Shown piece after piece: positions 6,711 to 15,852 of a DNA stretch of 58,505 nt. Below the pieces are notes generated by a model. That model was not told where the DNA came from. It ran no database searches and worked only from the letters and a program-made list of their open reading frames with translations. The number at the start of each line of letters is the position of its first letter. Position 1 is the stretch's first letter. This stretch comes from Caballeronia catudaia (GTDB lineage: Bacteria; Pseudomonadota; Gammaproteobacteria; Burkholderiales; Burkholderiaceae). The stretch is taken from the NCBI RefSeq assembly GCF_001544755.2, contig NZ_FCOF02000042.1, positions 1-58,505 of the forward strand. The letters run 5' to 3'. Both the position numbers and the translations under genes were made by a program.

Positions 6711-7736
6711 ATGAAAGTCACGCCCGCTCAACTCACTGAACTTCTCTCGCTGTACGTGCCGAAGCGCCTGCCGGTGCTGATCACTGGGCGCCCCGGTATC
6801 GGCAAGAGCGACATCGTTGAACAGACCGCGCAAGCGACTGATCACGAACTGCTCATCAGCCATCCGGTCGTCGAGGATCCGACCGACTCGAAAGGGTTGC
6901 CGTTTCCCTCGGCCGACGGCGCAACCGCGAAGTTCCTGCCCTTCGGGGATCTGGAACGCGCGATGACCGCCAGACGCCCGCTCATCTGGTTTCTGGATGA
7001 CCTCGGGCAGGCCTCGCCCGCCGTGCAAGCCGCCAAGATGCAACTGCTGCTCGCGCGGCGTGTGGGCGAGCACGTGCTCCCGCCGCAGGTGACCTTCCTC
7101 GCGGCCACCAACCGCCGGACGGACAACGCCGGTGTGTCGGGCATCCTCGATCCGGTGATTTCCCGGTTCGCCACGGTGGTCGAACTGGAACCATCGATCG
7201 AAGGCTGGACGCAGTGGGCCGTGCGCGAAAACATCCCGCCCGCGCTCATCGCGTTCCTCCGCTTCCGTCCGGACTTGCTGTCCGTGCAGAAAACGTCGCG
7301 CGATATCGAGAACACACCGAGTCCGCGTAGCTGGGGGTTCGTGGCGAAAACCATGGATGTAGTCCCCAAGCACCTCGAGCTGATCTCCTACGCCGGATCG
7401 GTGGGCGAGGGCGCGGCGACCGAACTCCTCGGCTTCCTCCAAATCTTCCGCGAACTGCCGCAACCGGACGCGATTCTCCTCGCACCCGACACGGCCATGA
7501 TCCCGACGATGCCGGCGGCGCTGTATGCGACCGCAACCGCACTCGCGGCGCGCGCGACCGAGGCGAACTTCGATCGCGTCGTGCGCTACGCCGAGCGACT
7601 GGCAGCCGACGGGCATCGCGAGTTTGTGGCGCTGCTAATGCTCGATGCAGTCGAGCGCTCCCCGCAGATCCAGAACTCGTACGCGTTCATCGCGGCGCAA
7701 GGCGGTGAGATCGGCAAGATCATCCGCGGCGAGTAA
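6711..7736 (+). CDS. MoxR-type AAA+ ATPase
   Basis: A 341-residue AAA+ protein. Walker A is GRPGIGKS at about residue 26, Walker B is LIWFLDDLG near 95, and sensor 1 is FLAATNRR. The layout fits MoxR-family chaperone ATPases. The following genes encode a DUF3150-like protein and a zinc-peptidase/VWA protein, the usual partner set in which the ATPase is thought to remodel a client through the VWA protein. The start at 6711 is set by GGAAGCC just upstream, itself in a hairpin. The client is unknown. Confidence 0.8.
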   Translation: MKVTPAQLTELLSLYVPKRLPVLITGRPGIGKSDIVEQTAQATDHELLISHPVVEDPTDSKGLPFPSADGATAKFLPFGDLERAMTARRPLIWFLDDLGQASPAVQAAKMQLLLARRVGEHVLPPQVTFLAATNRRTDNAGVSGILDPVISRFATVVELEPSIEGWTQWAVRENIPPALIAFLRFRPDLLSVQKTSRDIENTPSPRSWGFVAKTMDVVPKHLELISYAGSVGEGAATELLGFLQIFRELPQPDAILLAPDTAMIPTMPAALYATATALAARATEANFDRVVRYAERLAADGHREFVALLMLDAVERSPQIQNSYAFIAAQGGEIGKIIRGE

Positions 7737-7792
7737 TACGCTCCTCAGCTTCACTCTCTATCTCAGCTTCACGTCTTTCAGCGTCACCTCTC

Positions 7793-7827
7793 GGCCCTGT
7801 CGTGTCTTCGGACGCGCAGGGCCTTTT
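7793..7827 (+). terminator. Hairpin with T run between MoxR and DUF3150-like genes
   Basis: GGCCCTG (7793-7799) and CAGGGCC (7817-7823) are followed by TTTTCATTTG, the tail seen in several other leaders. It may attenuate transcription into the next gene. Confidence 0.55.
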
Positions 7828-7868
7828 CATTTGCTTCATCCATTCCCATTTCTATACAGAGTTTTCTC

Positions 7869-8783
7869 ATGGACATCACTTCCCTCCAATCGAAGGTCAT
7901 GCTCTGCTCGGTCACGATTTCCGCCTGGGTCGCCCGCCGTTTCGATGGCAAGGTCACGGAGGAGGTCGAGAACAAGCACCACACGAAGGGCATCGGCAGA
8001 TTCAACAAGCGCCTGTTGCCCGAGCACGCGCCGAGTTTCGCTGAAGTTGTCACGCTCGCCGGTCGCATCCGCTCGTACTTCTATGACCACACCCTGAAGT
8101 ACGACCAGTTGGGCGTGCGTCTGTTGCCGACGATGGTCTACATGGATTTCGCCGAAAAAATGCGCTCGTTGAAAGACGAGTTCGACTTGGCGGTCTCCGT
8201 GTTCCTGACCGACTATCTAGACCTGAAGGAGGCCGCTCGCGAGGAACTGAACGGGCTATTCAACGAGGCGGACTATCCAACTCTCGCTGAGCTGTCGACC
8301 AAGTTCGGCGTCAAGATGGCGGTACTGCCGTTTCCTGACGCCAGCCAGTTCGGTGTCGAATTGCCGGCGAACGTGCTGACGACGCTCAAGAGCGAGCTCG
8401 ACCAGCACGTTCTGGCGTCGATCGCGACCGCGAACGACGATCTGGTGCGCCGTCTCTACGAAGCCGTTTCGCAGATGGCCAACCGCCTGTACGCGACGGG
8501 CAACGTCCGACTGGACGTCGCCAACAACGTGCGGGAACTCTGCGCGCTGCTGCCGAAGCTCAACTTCTCGAATGACCCGCAACTGACGCACATCCTCGAG
8601 CAGGCCAAGTCGCATTTGGCCGTGCACACGGGCGCGGAGTTGAAGGATTCGAGCGTACTGCGCTCTCAGGTGGCCAGCAAGGCACAGGAGATCGAGGGGT
8701 TGATGGCCGCGTTCATGGGCATGCAGCCGGAGCCGATGGAAGTCGAATCGGCGCACGCGGGCCAACTGCGCCTCGTCGCGTAA
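7869..8783 (+). CDS. DUF3150-like protein, partner of MoxR/VWA
   Basis: A 304-residue soluble protein, mostly helical with several predicted coiled segments (VYMDFAEKMRSLKDEFDLAV and a C-terminal AQEIEGLMAAFMGM). Its length and its place between a MoxR ATPase and a metallopeptidase/VWA gene match the DUF3150 family; this assignment comes from context and general sequence character. It has no signal peptide or catalytic motif. It ends ten bases before the VWA gene, so the two are one operon. Confidence 0.55.
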   Translation: MDITSLQSKVMLCSVTISAWVARRFDGKVTEEVENKHHTKGIGRFNKRLLPEHAPSFAEVVTLAGRIRSYFYDHTLKYDQLGVRLLPTMVYMDFAEKMRSLKDEFDLAVSVFLTDYLDLKEAAREELNGLFNEADYPTLAELSTKFGVKMAVLPFPDASQFGVELPANVLTTLKSELDQHVLASIATANDDLVRRLYEAVSQMANRLYATGNVRLDVANNVRELCALLPKLNFSNDPQLTHILEQAKSHLAVHTGAELKDSSVLRSQVASKAQEIEGLMAAFMGMQPEPMEVESAHAGQLRLVA

Positions 8784-8792
8784 GGGGGCGTC

Positions 8793-10100
8793 ATGGACCG
8801 CAATACGATAGTGTTGGGGGCCATGTCGGGCAGTTGCGCGGTTCATCCGCGCATTGCCCGGCAGCGCACCGAGCTCGTTCTGTCGCAACCGTTCTTCGGG
8901 GCGCTCGCGCTGCTACTGACTGTTCGCGAAGATCCCACGGCCAAGACGTTCTGGGTGGATGGCGAGACGATGGGCTACAACCCTGACTTTCTCGATTCGC
9001 TCAGCGACCTGGAAGTGCGCGGCATCGTCGCCCACGAGGTCCTGCATGTGGCCAATGGTCATTGCTGGCGCCAGGGCGCGCGCGATCCGGATCGGTGGAA
9101 CGACGCCTGTGACTACGCGATCAATCCGATCGTGCTGTCCGCGGGCATGGTTTTGCCGAAGGGTGTGCTGATCGATCCGCGCTATACGGGGAAGTCGGCT
9201 GAGGAGATCTACGGGTTGCTCACGCAGGAGGCCAAGCAGAAGCAACAGCCTCAGCCGCCGCAATCTCAGCCTAAATCACAACCGCAGCCGGATCCACAAG
9301 GCCAGCAGCAGCCGAGTCCGCCCAATCAACCGTCGCAGTCAAACGGGAAGCAGGGCGGACCACAGGCTCCGCAGCCGGGTCAGCAAACTCGCCCGGATCA
9401 GCAGCCCTCGAATCCGGGGTCCTTTGGCGAAGTTCGGCCGTACAAGGGTCCGGACCAGCCGGTGAAGGAAGCGGAGTGGAAGGTCGCCGTCACGCAAGCC
9501 GCGAAAGCGGCCGCGATGCGCGGCAAGCTGCCCGGGGATTTGCAGGCAATGGCCGGTGAAGCAGTGCGGCCGCTCGTCGACTGGCGTGCGGTGCTGCATC
9601 GCTTCGCGCAGCAGAGCTCGCCGTCCGACTACAGCTTCGCCATGCCGAATCGCCGGTATCTGCATCTCGGGTTCTATCTGCCGGCGTTGCACACGCCAAC
9701 GATCGGCGACGCGGTCTTCGTGCGCGATTCCAGCGGCTCGGTATTCGACGAGACGCAGGCGCAGTTCGATGCGGAAATCCTCTTGGTTTTCCACTCGTTG
9801 AAGCCGGCGCGGCTCATCGTGATGGATTGCGATACGCGCGTGACGCAGGTGCAGGTCTTCGAGCGCGGCGACTCACCGGAGATCAAGCCGGTGCGCGGTG
9901 GTGGCGGAACGGCGTTCGTCGAGCCGTTCAATCGCATCGTGCAAGACGGCATGAATCCGGCGTTTCTCGTCTATCTGACGGATATGGATGGGCGGTTTCC
10001 GGCCGTCGCACCGCATTACCCGGTGCTGTGGGCATCGACCACACCGCTCGCGCGCGCTCGGAAGGCGCCGTTCGGCGAAACAGTGGAGGTGATTTGCTAA
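8793..10100 (+). CDS. DUF2201-type zinc-metallopeptidase/VWA-like protein
   Basis: A 435-residue two-domain protein. The N-terminal domain has a zincin motif HEVLHVANGH at about residue 80, as in the putative metallopeptidase half of DUF2201 proteins. Residues about 150-215 are a low-complexity Pro/Gln/Ser linker. The C-terminal domain is VWA-like, with a metal-site motif VRDSSGSV near 310 and GGGGTAF near 370. With the two upstream genes it forms a MoxR/VWA module. The start at 8793 follows GGGGGCGTC after the preceding stop. Confidence 0.8.
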   Translation: MDRNTIVLGAMSGSCAVHPRIARQRTELVLSQPFFGALALLLTVREDPTAKTFWVDGETMGYNPDFLDSLSDLEVRGIVAHEVLHVANGHCWRQGARDPDRWNDACDYAINPIVLSAGMVLPKGVLIDPRYTGKSAEEIYGLLTQEAKQKQQPQPPQSQPKSQPQPDPQGQQQPSPPNQPSQSNGKQGGPQAPQPGQQTRPDQQPSNPGSFGEVRPYKGPDQPVKEAEWKVAVTQAAKAAAMRGKLPGDLQAMAGEAVRPLVDWRAVLHRFAQQSSPSDYSFAMPNRRYLHLGFYLPALHTPTIGDAVFVRDSSGSVFDETQAQFDAEILLVFHSLKPARLIVMDCDTRVTQVQVFERGDSPEIKPVRGGGGTAFVEPFNRIVQDGMNPAFLVYLTDMDGRFPAVAPHYPVLWASTTPLARARKAPFGETVEVIC

Positions 10101-10132
10101 ACCAGTGCAGTCGATCTGGACATTACTGAAAA

Positions 10133-10160
10133 AACCCCGCAGAGTCTGCGGGGTTTTTTT
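10133..10160 (+). terminator. Strong terminator after the MoxR/VWA operon
   Basis: CCCCGCA and TGCGGGG form a stem flanked by A residues upstream and seven T downstream, so it may work in both directions. Confidence 0.85.
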
Positions 10161-10199
10161 GTTTCTCGAATCCTCTTTCGGCCTCGTATTCGCATTCAG

Positions 10200-10418
10200 T
10201 CATTCGGTCAATGGATTGAGTAACGTCGCGAGGCGCCGCAGCTCTTTGTCGATCCCGCGACGAACGACAGGGAGATAACGCCATCGTGAGATGTGTTCGT
10301 GGGGTTCGATCCACCATTGAAGAACACCGCTGTCGCGAAAGTTCGCCTTCAACCACCAACAAATCCGCAGCTCACCACTTGCATCCCGCTTCCAGTGCCC
10401 GATGCACACGATGTGCAA
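10200..10418 (-). CDS. Possible small tryptophan-rich protein (72 aa, TTG start)
   Basis: A 72-residue frame with protein-like composition (ICWWLKANF, QWWIEPHEHISRWRYLP). It has only a TTG start with a weak AGAGAAA upstream, and the frame remains open about 25 codons further without a start, so it could be the tail of a decayed gene. No family is recognised. The rest of 10164-10555 holds nothing else convincing. Confidence 0.3.
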   Translation of the reverse strand: MHIVCIGHWKRDASGELRICWWLKANFRDSGVLQWWIEPHEHISRWRYLPVVRRGIDKELRRLATLLNPLTE

Positions 10419-10555
10419 ATTTCTCTGACGACTCGAAAATGACGAACGGGTTTGACCGATGCAAGTGCCCCTGGCACGACCATAGTGTTTTTACTCCATC
10501 TTTCGCGTTCAACACTGTGCAGACAGGTTGTATCCCAATCTCAATCATGGTTTCC

Positions 10556-10762
10556 CTACACGCCCGCTAGTCGGATCAGTCTAAAGACTCTATGTCTAGC
10601 AAAGATTGACCCGCTGCTTGCCGAGAAAGCTACATCTTTTTCAGCGTCTTTCCCCGCTGACAGCGCTACCCAGGTAGCTCTCCTTGCTCTCGATAGCGTG
10701 GCAAGCTTCCCTCGCGCAGTCTCGTAGACCAGTGCATCGGCGTCGCTCATCAAAAGCCGCAC
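10556..10762 (-). CDS. Small protein with RATWVALS motif, facing away from the conjugation operon
   Basis: A 68-residue frame starting at GTG with AAAGAGG upstream, or 64 residues from the next ATG. It contains RATWVALSAGKDA followed by a Ser/Ala-rich stretch. A related frame (RATWVALSPDKDA) occurs at 21487-21591 on the same strand at the other edge of the conjugation operon. The two differ mainly at third codon positions (GCG/GCC, CTG/CTC, GCT/GCA), as expected of coding DNA. Function unknown. Confidence 0.4.
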   Translation of the reverse strand: MRLLMSDADALVYETARGKLATLSRARRATWVALSAGKDAEKDVAFSASSGSIFARHRVFRLIRLAGV

Positions 10763-10844
10763 AATTTGACGCCTCTTTCAGCACCCGCGGGAGCGTTGCA
10801 ACGCGAACAATACTCGACATGTTAGATCGCCCACAGAGCATCGC

Positions 10845-11894
10845 ATGTCAGACACCGCCGACAACCATCTGTTGAAGTTGCGCCCGCTCGAAGCGGAAGC
10901 GGTGCGCATGTTCTTCCGGGCGCTTGCGCCGCTGCGCGAGTTGCTCGACGCGCCCGACCTCGCGGAAATCATGATCAACGATTACCGCAACGTATGGGTC
11001 GAGCGGCGCGGTGTGATGACGCGCGAGAACATCGATCTGCGGCCTGAGCACCTCGAAGGCGCGATCTATTCGCTCGCCTCGTCGGTCGAGAAATCGGCGA
11101 AGGCGGGGAGCGACAAAGGGATCATCAACGCGGGTCACCAGAATCTCCGTATTGCGGCCGTCATGAGTCCGACATCGATTGACGGGCACGCGCTCAGTAT
11201 CCGGAAGCACCGCGAATCCAAGCTCGCGCTCACCGACTACGTGAGCATGGGCGCATTCGCCGCATCCAACGCCCGACCGGAATTCGCCGAAGCGATCCAC
11301 TTTGAGGAAGACATCGAGAACGAGGCGCTGATGCGCGCGGTCGTCGCGCTCGTGCAGTCGCGCAAAAACGTCCTGGTCGCCGGCGGCACGTCGGCCGGCA
11401 AGACGACGTTCCTCAACGCGCTCATCGAACAGATTCCTGCGGACCAGCGTGTCATCTCGATCGAGGACACGATGGAACTGAAGCTGCACGTCGCGAACCG
11501 CGTGCGGCTGCTCTCCAACGCAGACACGAACGTGACGACCCAATTGCTCGTCGCGCTCTGCCTGCGCTTCCGTCCCGACCGGATCATCGTCGGCGAAGTG
11601 CGCGGCGGTGAGGCGTACGACCTCCTGCAGGCGCTCAACACGGGCCACGACGGCGGACTGGCCTCGATCCACGCCAACAACGGGCGCACCGCGCTCAGCC
11701 GCCTCGAATCGCTCGCCATGCTCGGCATCCCCAACGGCTCGCGCTGGGAGCTCGAGGACATGCGTAAAAACATCGCCGATTGCTTCAACTACGTCGTGCA
11801 TTTCAAGCGCACCGGCGAAATGCGGCACGTCTCCGAGATCCTCGAAATCCGGGGCTTCAAAGATAACGATTACGACCTACAACGCGTTTTTTAA
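10845..11894 (+). CDS. virB11: VirB11/TrbB-type secretion ATPase
   Basis: A 349-residue hexameric traffic ATPase of the type IV secretion family. An N-terminal domain (residues 1-150) precedes Walker A GGTSAGKTT (about 184), the Asp-box region VISIEDTMEL, Walker B DRIIVGEVRGGEA (about 246) and the His box GHDGGLASIHAN. It should act on the cytoplasmic side of the conjugation channel with VirB4. It heads an operon that runs to 21472 with small gaps or overlaps. No strong ribosome binding site is visible before the ATG. Confidence 0.9.
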   Translation: MSDTADNHLLKLRPLEAEAVRMFFRALAPLRELLDAPDLAEIMINDYRNVWVERRGVMTRENIDLRPEHLEGAIYSLASSVEKSAKAGSDKGIINAGHQNLRIAAVMSPTSIDGHALSIRKHRESKLALTDYVSMGAFAASNARPEFAEAIHFEEDIENEALMRAVVALVQSRKNVLVAGGTSAGKTTFLNALIEQIPADQRVISIEDTMELKLHVANRVRLLSNADTNVTTQLLVALCLRFRPDRIIVGEVRGGEAYDLLQALNTGHDGGLASIHANNGRTALSRLESLAMLGIPNGSRWELEDMRKNIADCFNYVVHFKRTGEMRHVSEILEIRGFKDNDYDLQRVF

Positions 11895-11907
11895 CGGGAG
11901 CATCAAA

Positions 11908-12261
11908 ATGAAGGGAATGAAAGTTCTAATCCACGCCACAACGGTCGCCCGCCGCCTGCGCCCGGGCAAACCGATGCTCGTCGGCGCGCTGCTGAGTGTC
12001 GTGTCGATGGCGGCGATGGCCGCCGGCGACTATTCGTCGCTCACGGGACTGACCGACATCATCTGCACGATCAGCAACCTCATCAGCGGCCCGTACCTGT
12101 ACGGGATCGGCATTGTGCTCATCACCATCGGCGGCGTCGCGGTGGCCAACTCGGAAAGCAACATCGCCAAGACGTTCTCGGTGGTGCTGGTGGGCCTCGG
12201 CATCGCCTCGGTGGCCGTGCCGATCATGCGCGATCACTTCCATATGTCTGTTGCCTGCTGA
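11908..12261 (+). CDS. virB2: VirB2/TrbC-type major pilin
   Basis: A 117-residue precursor with a long signal sequence (cleavage after about AAMAAG) and two hydrophobic helices separated by a short polar loop (YLYGIGIVLITIGGVAVANS, FSVVLVGLGIASVAVPIM). This is the standard VirB2/TrbC pilin layout. It lies 13 bases after virB11 with AACGGGAGC upstream. The pilin would form the conjugative pilus. Confidence 0.8.
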   Translation: MKGMKVLIHATTVARRLRPGKPMLVGALLSVVSMAAMAAGDYSSLTGLTDIICTISNLISGPYLYGIGIVLITIGGVAVANSESNIAKTFSVVLVGLGIASVAVPIMRDHFHMSVAC

Positions 12262-12262
12262 T

Positions 12263-12571
12263 ATGCGCCAACACAAGGTGAGTCGAGGGCTGTCACTGCC
12301 GCGCCAGATGGGCGGGGCGGATCGTGGACTGGCGATCTTCAACGGCACGTTGACAGCGCTGCTCTGCTACACGAGCTGGAGCCCGGCGTTCCTCGTCGTT
12401 GGGGTAATCATGCATGTCTTCCTGCGATGGAAAAGCTCGACCGACCCTTGGTGGCGAATCGTGATGCTGGTCTATAACCGCTATCCGGACGTCTATGAGC
12501 CGGGGCCGAGCGAGAAATTCAGCGCGCGTTTCAAGCGCCCGTACGGTTTCGATCAGGATCTACCATGCTGA
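12263..12571 (+). CDS. virB3: VirB3-type inner-membrane protein
   Basis: A 102-residue protein with hydrophobic segments at about 25-55 and a conserved-type arginine/tryptophan end. It begins one base after the pilin stop and overlaps the start of virB4 by seven bases, the usual B2-B3-B4 order. VirB3 docks VirB4 at the membrane. The identification rests mainly on order, size and topology. Confidence 0.7.
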   Translation: MRQHKVSRGLSLPRQMGGADRGLAIFNGTLTALLCYTSWSPAFLVVGVIMHVFLRWKSSTDPWWRIVMLVYNRYPDVYEPGPSEKFSARFKRPYGFDQDLPC

Positions 12572-15027
12572 AGATGACGTTCACGAAGCGCGGGGTGCAG
12601 GAAATCGCGCCGTGGGCGACGTTGGTTACGCCCGAACTGGTACTCAATAAGGACGGGTCGCTGCTGACCGTGTTCGAATTCGACGGCGTCGACGCCGACT
12701 CCCCGAATCCGGGCAATATCACGGCCGCGCGCGACAACCTGGACCACGCCTGCCGCAACTTCGATCACCGGGTAACCGCGTGGTGGCGCATGTCACACCG
12801 GCGCGTGAAGGGCGGGATCGACGGGGTGTTCTCGTCGGCCGCCGCCGCGCGGATCGACGCCATCAATCAGGCGAACATCGGCAGTGGCAAGTATTTCAAG
12901 AATTCGCATTCGCTCGCGCTCGCGTTTACGCCCGAGACTGGCATTTCTCGGGTGTTCGACAAGATCAGCTACCACATGACCGTGGGCGGGAAGAATCTGT
13001 TCGTCGCGATGTTCGAGGCGGCGAGAGACACGATTTTCGCGCGCAGCGCGTTCGCGTTCGATCTGACGAAGATCCAGAACGAGATCAAGCGCTTTGAATC
13101 CGTCATCGATGGCTTCACGGGTGGCGTCACGCGCCTGAACATGAAGCGGCTGCAACTGCAGAACATCCTGTCGTTCCTGCATCAGAGAGCGAATCCCTCG
13201 AGTCCGAAACGCCGGGTGCGCTATCCAGTCACGATGCTCGACACGCATCTGACGGAGACTGAAGTGACGATTGGCGCGACCGAACTGATGTTCGAGTCCG
13301 CGCACGGCAAGGTGTACGCGCGCATCATCGGCGTGAAAGAGTGGATGGGCTTTCAGGAAGCGGCGCTCGACGTGCTCGCGCAGGTCGACGCGGAGCTGGA
13401 CGTCTGCGTGATGTTCCGATTTCTCGACACGTCACGCGCGAGCAGCTACATCAAGAAGATTCGGGGTTTCTACAAGGTGGCGGCGTTCAATCCGGTCGCC
13501 ATCCTGAAGCAGTGGGCAACGAAGGAAGAGCAGAAAAACGACGAGGGGCGCGAGCTGCTCGCCAAAGAGGCGGGCGATGCGCTCGCCAAGCTCGATGCTG
13601 AAGGCCAGCAGTACGGCTTCGCAAACATTTCTGTGGTGGTGTACGGCAACACGCCCGAGGAGTGCGAGGACGCGACCCGCCAGGTTGTCGGCGTCATCGG
13701 CAACGCGGGCTTCGGCGTCATTCAGGAAAAGACAAACCTGTTCGCGTCGTGGAGCGCGACCTTGCCGGGCCGCTGGGACCAGCAGAAGCGCCTGCAATTT
13801 GTTGAGACGCCCGCGATCTCGGACATTGCGCCGCTGTGCAGTGTCGGCGAAGGCAAGAAGGTCAACGACTGGCTGACCGAGCAATCCGGCGCAAAAACCG
13901 GCCCGCTCACTTGCCTGCCGACCCGCCATCGGACCCTCCAGTATTTCGACCTCCATCATCCGGGCGGCAAGGCCCATCTACTCGTCGTGGGCCCGATCGG
14001 CGGTGGTAAGTCGATTTTCCTGAACTACTTGATGGAGCAGACGGAGCGTCACGGCGCGCGCCGCATCCGCTTTGACAAGGATCGTTCGACGCGCATTCCA
14101 ACGCTGCTCGCCGGCGGACGATTCATCGACGCCACGGGCCGTTTCGAGGCGGCAACGTCGGTGAATCCGCTCTCGTTGATCGGCGACGAGAAGCACTGGC
14201 CGTACGTGGCGGACTGGGTGCAACTGGTCATTGAGGGCGAGGATTACACCTGTACACCGCAGCAAGAAACGGAGATCTTCGAGCGCATCCGCACGCTCGC
14301 GGTGGGCTACCCGTCCGAGACGTGGCGGTTGTCGGGGCTGATCACACTGCTGTCGTCCGACCTTCGCGATCGCCTGTTCGTGTGGACGGAAGGGCAGAAG
14401 AACGGCCGTTTCTTCGACCATGTCGAGGACGGCTTCGCGATCTCGGACAACCTCTCGATCGAGATGGGCGACCTGTTTCAGAACTATCCCGTTGCCGCGG
14501 CGCTGTTCATGGACTACGCGTTCTATCGCATCGCGCAGATTCTGGACGGCAAGCGCTACACCGTGATCGAGATCGAGGAGGCGGGGTTCTTCTTCACGTA
14601 CCCGAAGTTCTACGCGCGTCTGGAAATCTGGGCCGTCACGATCCGAAAGCTTAACGCTGCCTTGCTCATGGCGACACAGTCGCTTGGACAGCTCGCACGG
14701 GTGCCGAATTTCGAGATTCTCAAAGAGAACATCCCGAACATCATCTACCTGCCCAACAGCGACGCGATCAACAACCAGTCGCTCTATCACGACATTTTCG
14801 GCCTCACGGCGCATCAGATCCGCATGATTTCGGACGCGGTGCCCAATCGTGACTATCTGTGGGTGACGGCCACGCAGACACGCATGCTGCAAGCCCAGTT
14901 CCCGAAGGAAGCGCTGGCCTACCTGCGCTCGGACGGACGCGCTCAAGCGCTACTCGACAAGCACGTGAAGTCTGGAAGTGCCCAGTGGCAGCAGGACTAC
15001 GTGCGCGACGTGCTTGCCAACGCTTAG
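12565..15027 (+). CDS. virB4: VirB4/TrbE-type secretion ATPase
   Basis: An 820-residue ATPase, normal length for VirB4. The N-terminal CagE/TrbE/VirB4 domain covers about 180-400. Walker A GPIGGGKS lies near 475 and the Walker B region YTVIEIEEAGF near 670. The C-terminal RecA-like core contains MATQSLGQLAR. It energises pilus assembly and substrate transfer at the inner membrane. The start overlaps virB3. After the stop, a short stretch (15030-15070) repeats GCTCAAYC three times. Confidence 0.9.
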   Translation: MLKMTFTKRGVQEIAPWATLVTPELVLNKDGSLLTVFEFDGVDADSPNPGNITAARDNLDHACRNFDHRVTAWWRMSHRRVKGGIDGVFSSAAAARIDAINQANIGSGKYFKNSHSLALAFTPETGISRVFDKISYHMTVGGKNLFVAMFEAARDTIFARSAFAFDLTKIQNEIKRFESVIDGFTGGVTRLNMKRLQLQNILSFLHQRANPSSPKRRVRYPVTMLDTHLTETEVTIGATELMFESAHGKVYARIIGVKEWMGFQEAALDVLAQVDAELDVCVMFRFLDTSRASSYIKKIRGFYKVAAFNPVAILKQWATKEEQKNDEGRELLAKEAGDALAKLDAEGQQYGFANISVVVYGNTPEECEDATRQVVGVIGNAGFGVIQEKTNLFASWSATLPGRWDQQKRLQFVETPAISDIAPLCSVGEGKKVNDWLTEQSGAKTGPLTCLPTRHRTLQYFDLHHPGGKAHLLVVGPIGGGKSIFLNYLMEQTERHGARRIRFDKDRSTRIPTLLAGGRFIDATGRFEAATSVNPLSLIGDEKHWPYVADWVQLVIEGEDYTCTPQQETEIFERIRTLAVGYPSETWRLSGLITLLSSDLRDRLFVWTEGQKNGRFFDHVEDGFAISDNLSIEMGDLFQNYPVAAALFMDYAFYRIAQILDGKRYTVIEIEEAGFFFTYPKFYARLEIWAVTIRKLNAALLMATQSLGQLARVPNFEILKENIPNIIYLPNSDAINNQSLYHDIFGLTAHQIRMISDAVPNRDYLWVTATQTRMLQAQFPKEALAYLRSDGRAQALLDKHVKSGSAQWQQDYVRDVLANA

Positions 15028-15078
15028 CGCGCAATCCGAGGCTCAATCCAACGCTCAATCGAAGGCTCAACGGAGTTA

Positions 15079-15852
15079 ATGGCCATGATCAAAAAAATTC
15101 TTCGCTGCATCGTCGCGACCGGCGTCCTGACGATCGGATTCGTGCAACACGCCGATGCAAACATGCCTGTGTTCGATGCGTCGAACTTCATTCAGAACAC
15201 GATGACCGCGGCCGCCGCCGTCAAAGGTGAGGCTTATCAGGATAGCAACCTGATTTACCAGTACCAGATGATGTTGAACCAGCTTAAGCAGGCGACCAAT
15301 CTTGACCCCGCCGCGATGCTGGCTCAGTTCAAGAGCATCACCAGCGATATCACGGATCTGTCGAAATACACCAGTGCCCTCAACGATCTGTATGGTGGCC
15401 TGCAGAGCAATGCGGAGTATGCGAGCAAGGTTCAGGCGCTTATCACGCAATCGGGCAAGACGCCCGAACAGTGGTTCACTGACCAAAACACGCTGCTGCA
15501 GAACAACGACAAGACGGCCAAGCAACTTTTCCAGCAGGGCAACGACGTCATTTCGCACGTCGGGGCGCTCGCTAAGCGCCGACAGGAAATTCAGGACAAG
15601 CTGAATATGTCGCCGACGATGGAGGCGACCGCGCAGTTGACCACACACATGCTGGACATCATCTCAAGCCAGAACGGCGATCTCATCTCGATGATGGCGG
15701 CCAAGCAACGCAGTGACGCGGTCAAGGACTCGGCCACAGTTGTTCAGCAGGAAGCCAATAACAACGCGAAAGCCGCCTTGAAGGCGCAGCAGGATCGTGA
15801 ACGGGCGGCATTCGATGCGCAAATCGGCTCGTCGAGGACCCTGGGGCAATGA
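15079..15852 (+). CDS. virB5: VirB5/TrbJ-type pilus-tip protein
   Basis: A 257-residue secreted protein. A signal peptide ends near QHADA, and the mature part is helical and rich in Gln/Asn/Asp (LIYQYQMMLNQLKQATN). This is typical of VirB5/TrbJ proteins, which sit at the pilus tip. It starts at ATG 15079 (or 15085) after GGAGTTA. Its stop overlaps the next gene as ATGA. Confidence 0.75.
   Translation: MAMIKKILRCIVATGVLTIGFVQHADANMPVFDASNFIQNTMTAAAAVKGEAYQDSNLIYQYQMMLNQLKQATNLDPAAMLAQFKSITSDITDLSKYTSALNDLYGGLQSNAEYASKVQALITQSGKTPEQWFTDQNTLLQNNDKTAKQLFQQGNDVISHVGALAKRRQEIQDKLNMSPTMEATAQLTTHMLDIISSQNGDLISMMAAKQRSDAVKDSATVVQQEANNNAKAALKAQQDRERAAFDAQIGSSRTLGQ

Noticed and set aside
10620..10690. 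A metabolite riboswitch before virB11, based on GCTACCCAGGTAGC
   Set aside because: No known riboswitch core matches; the related copy at 21530 acts as a terminator, and third-position changes suggest coding sequence on the other strand.
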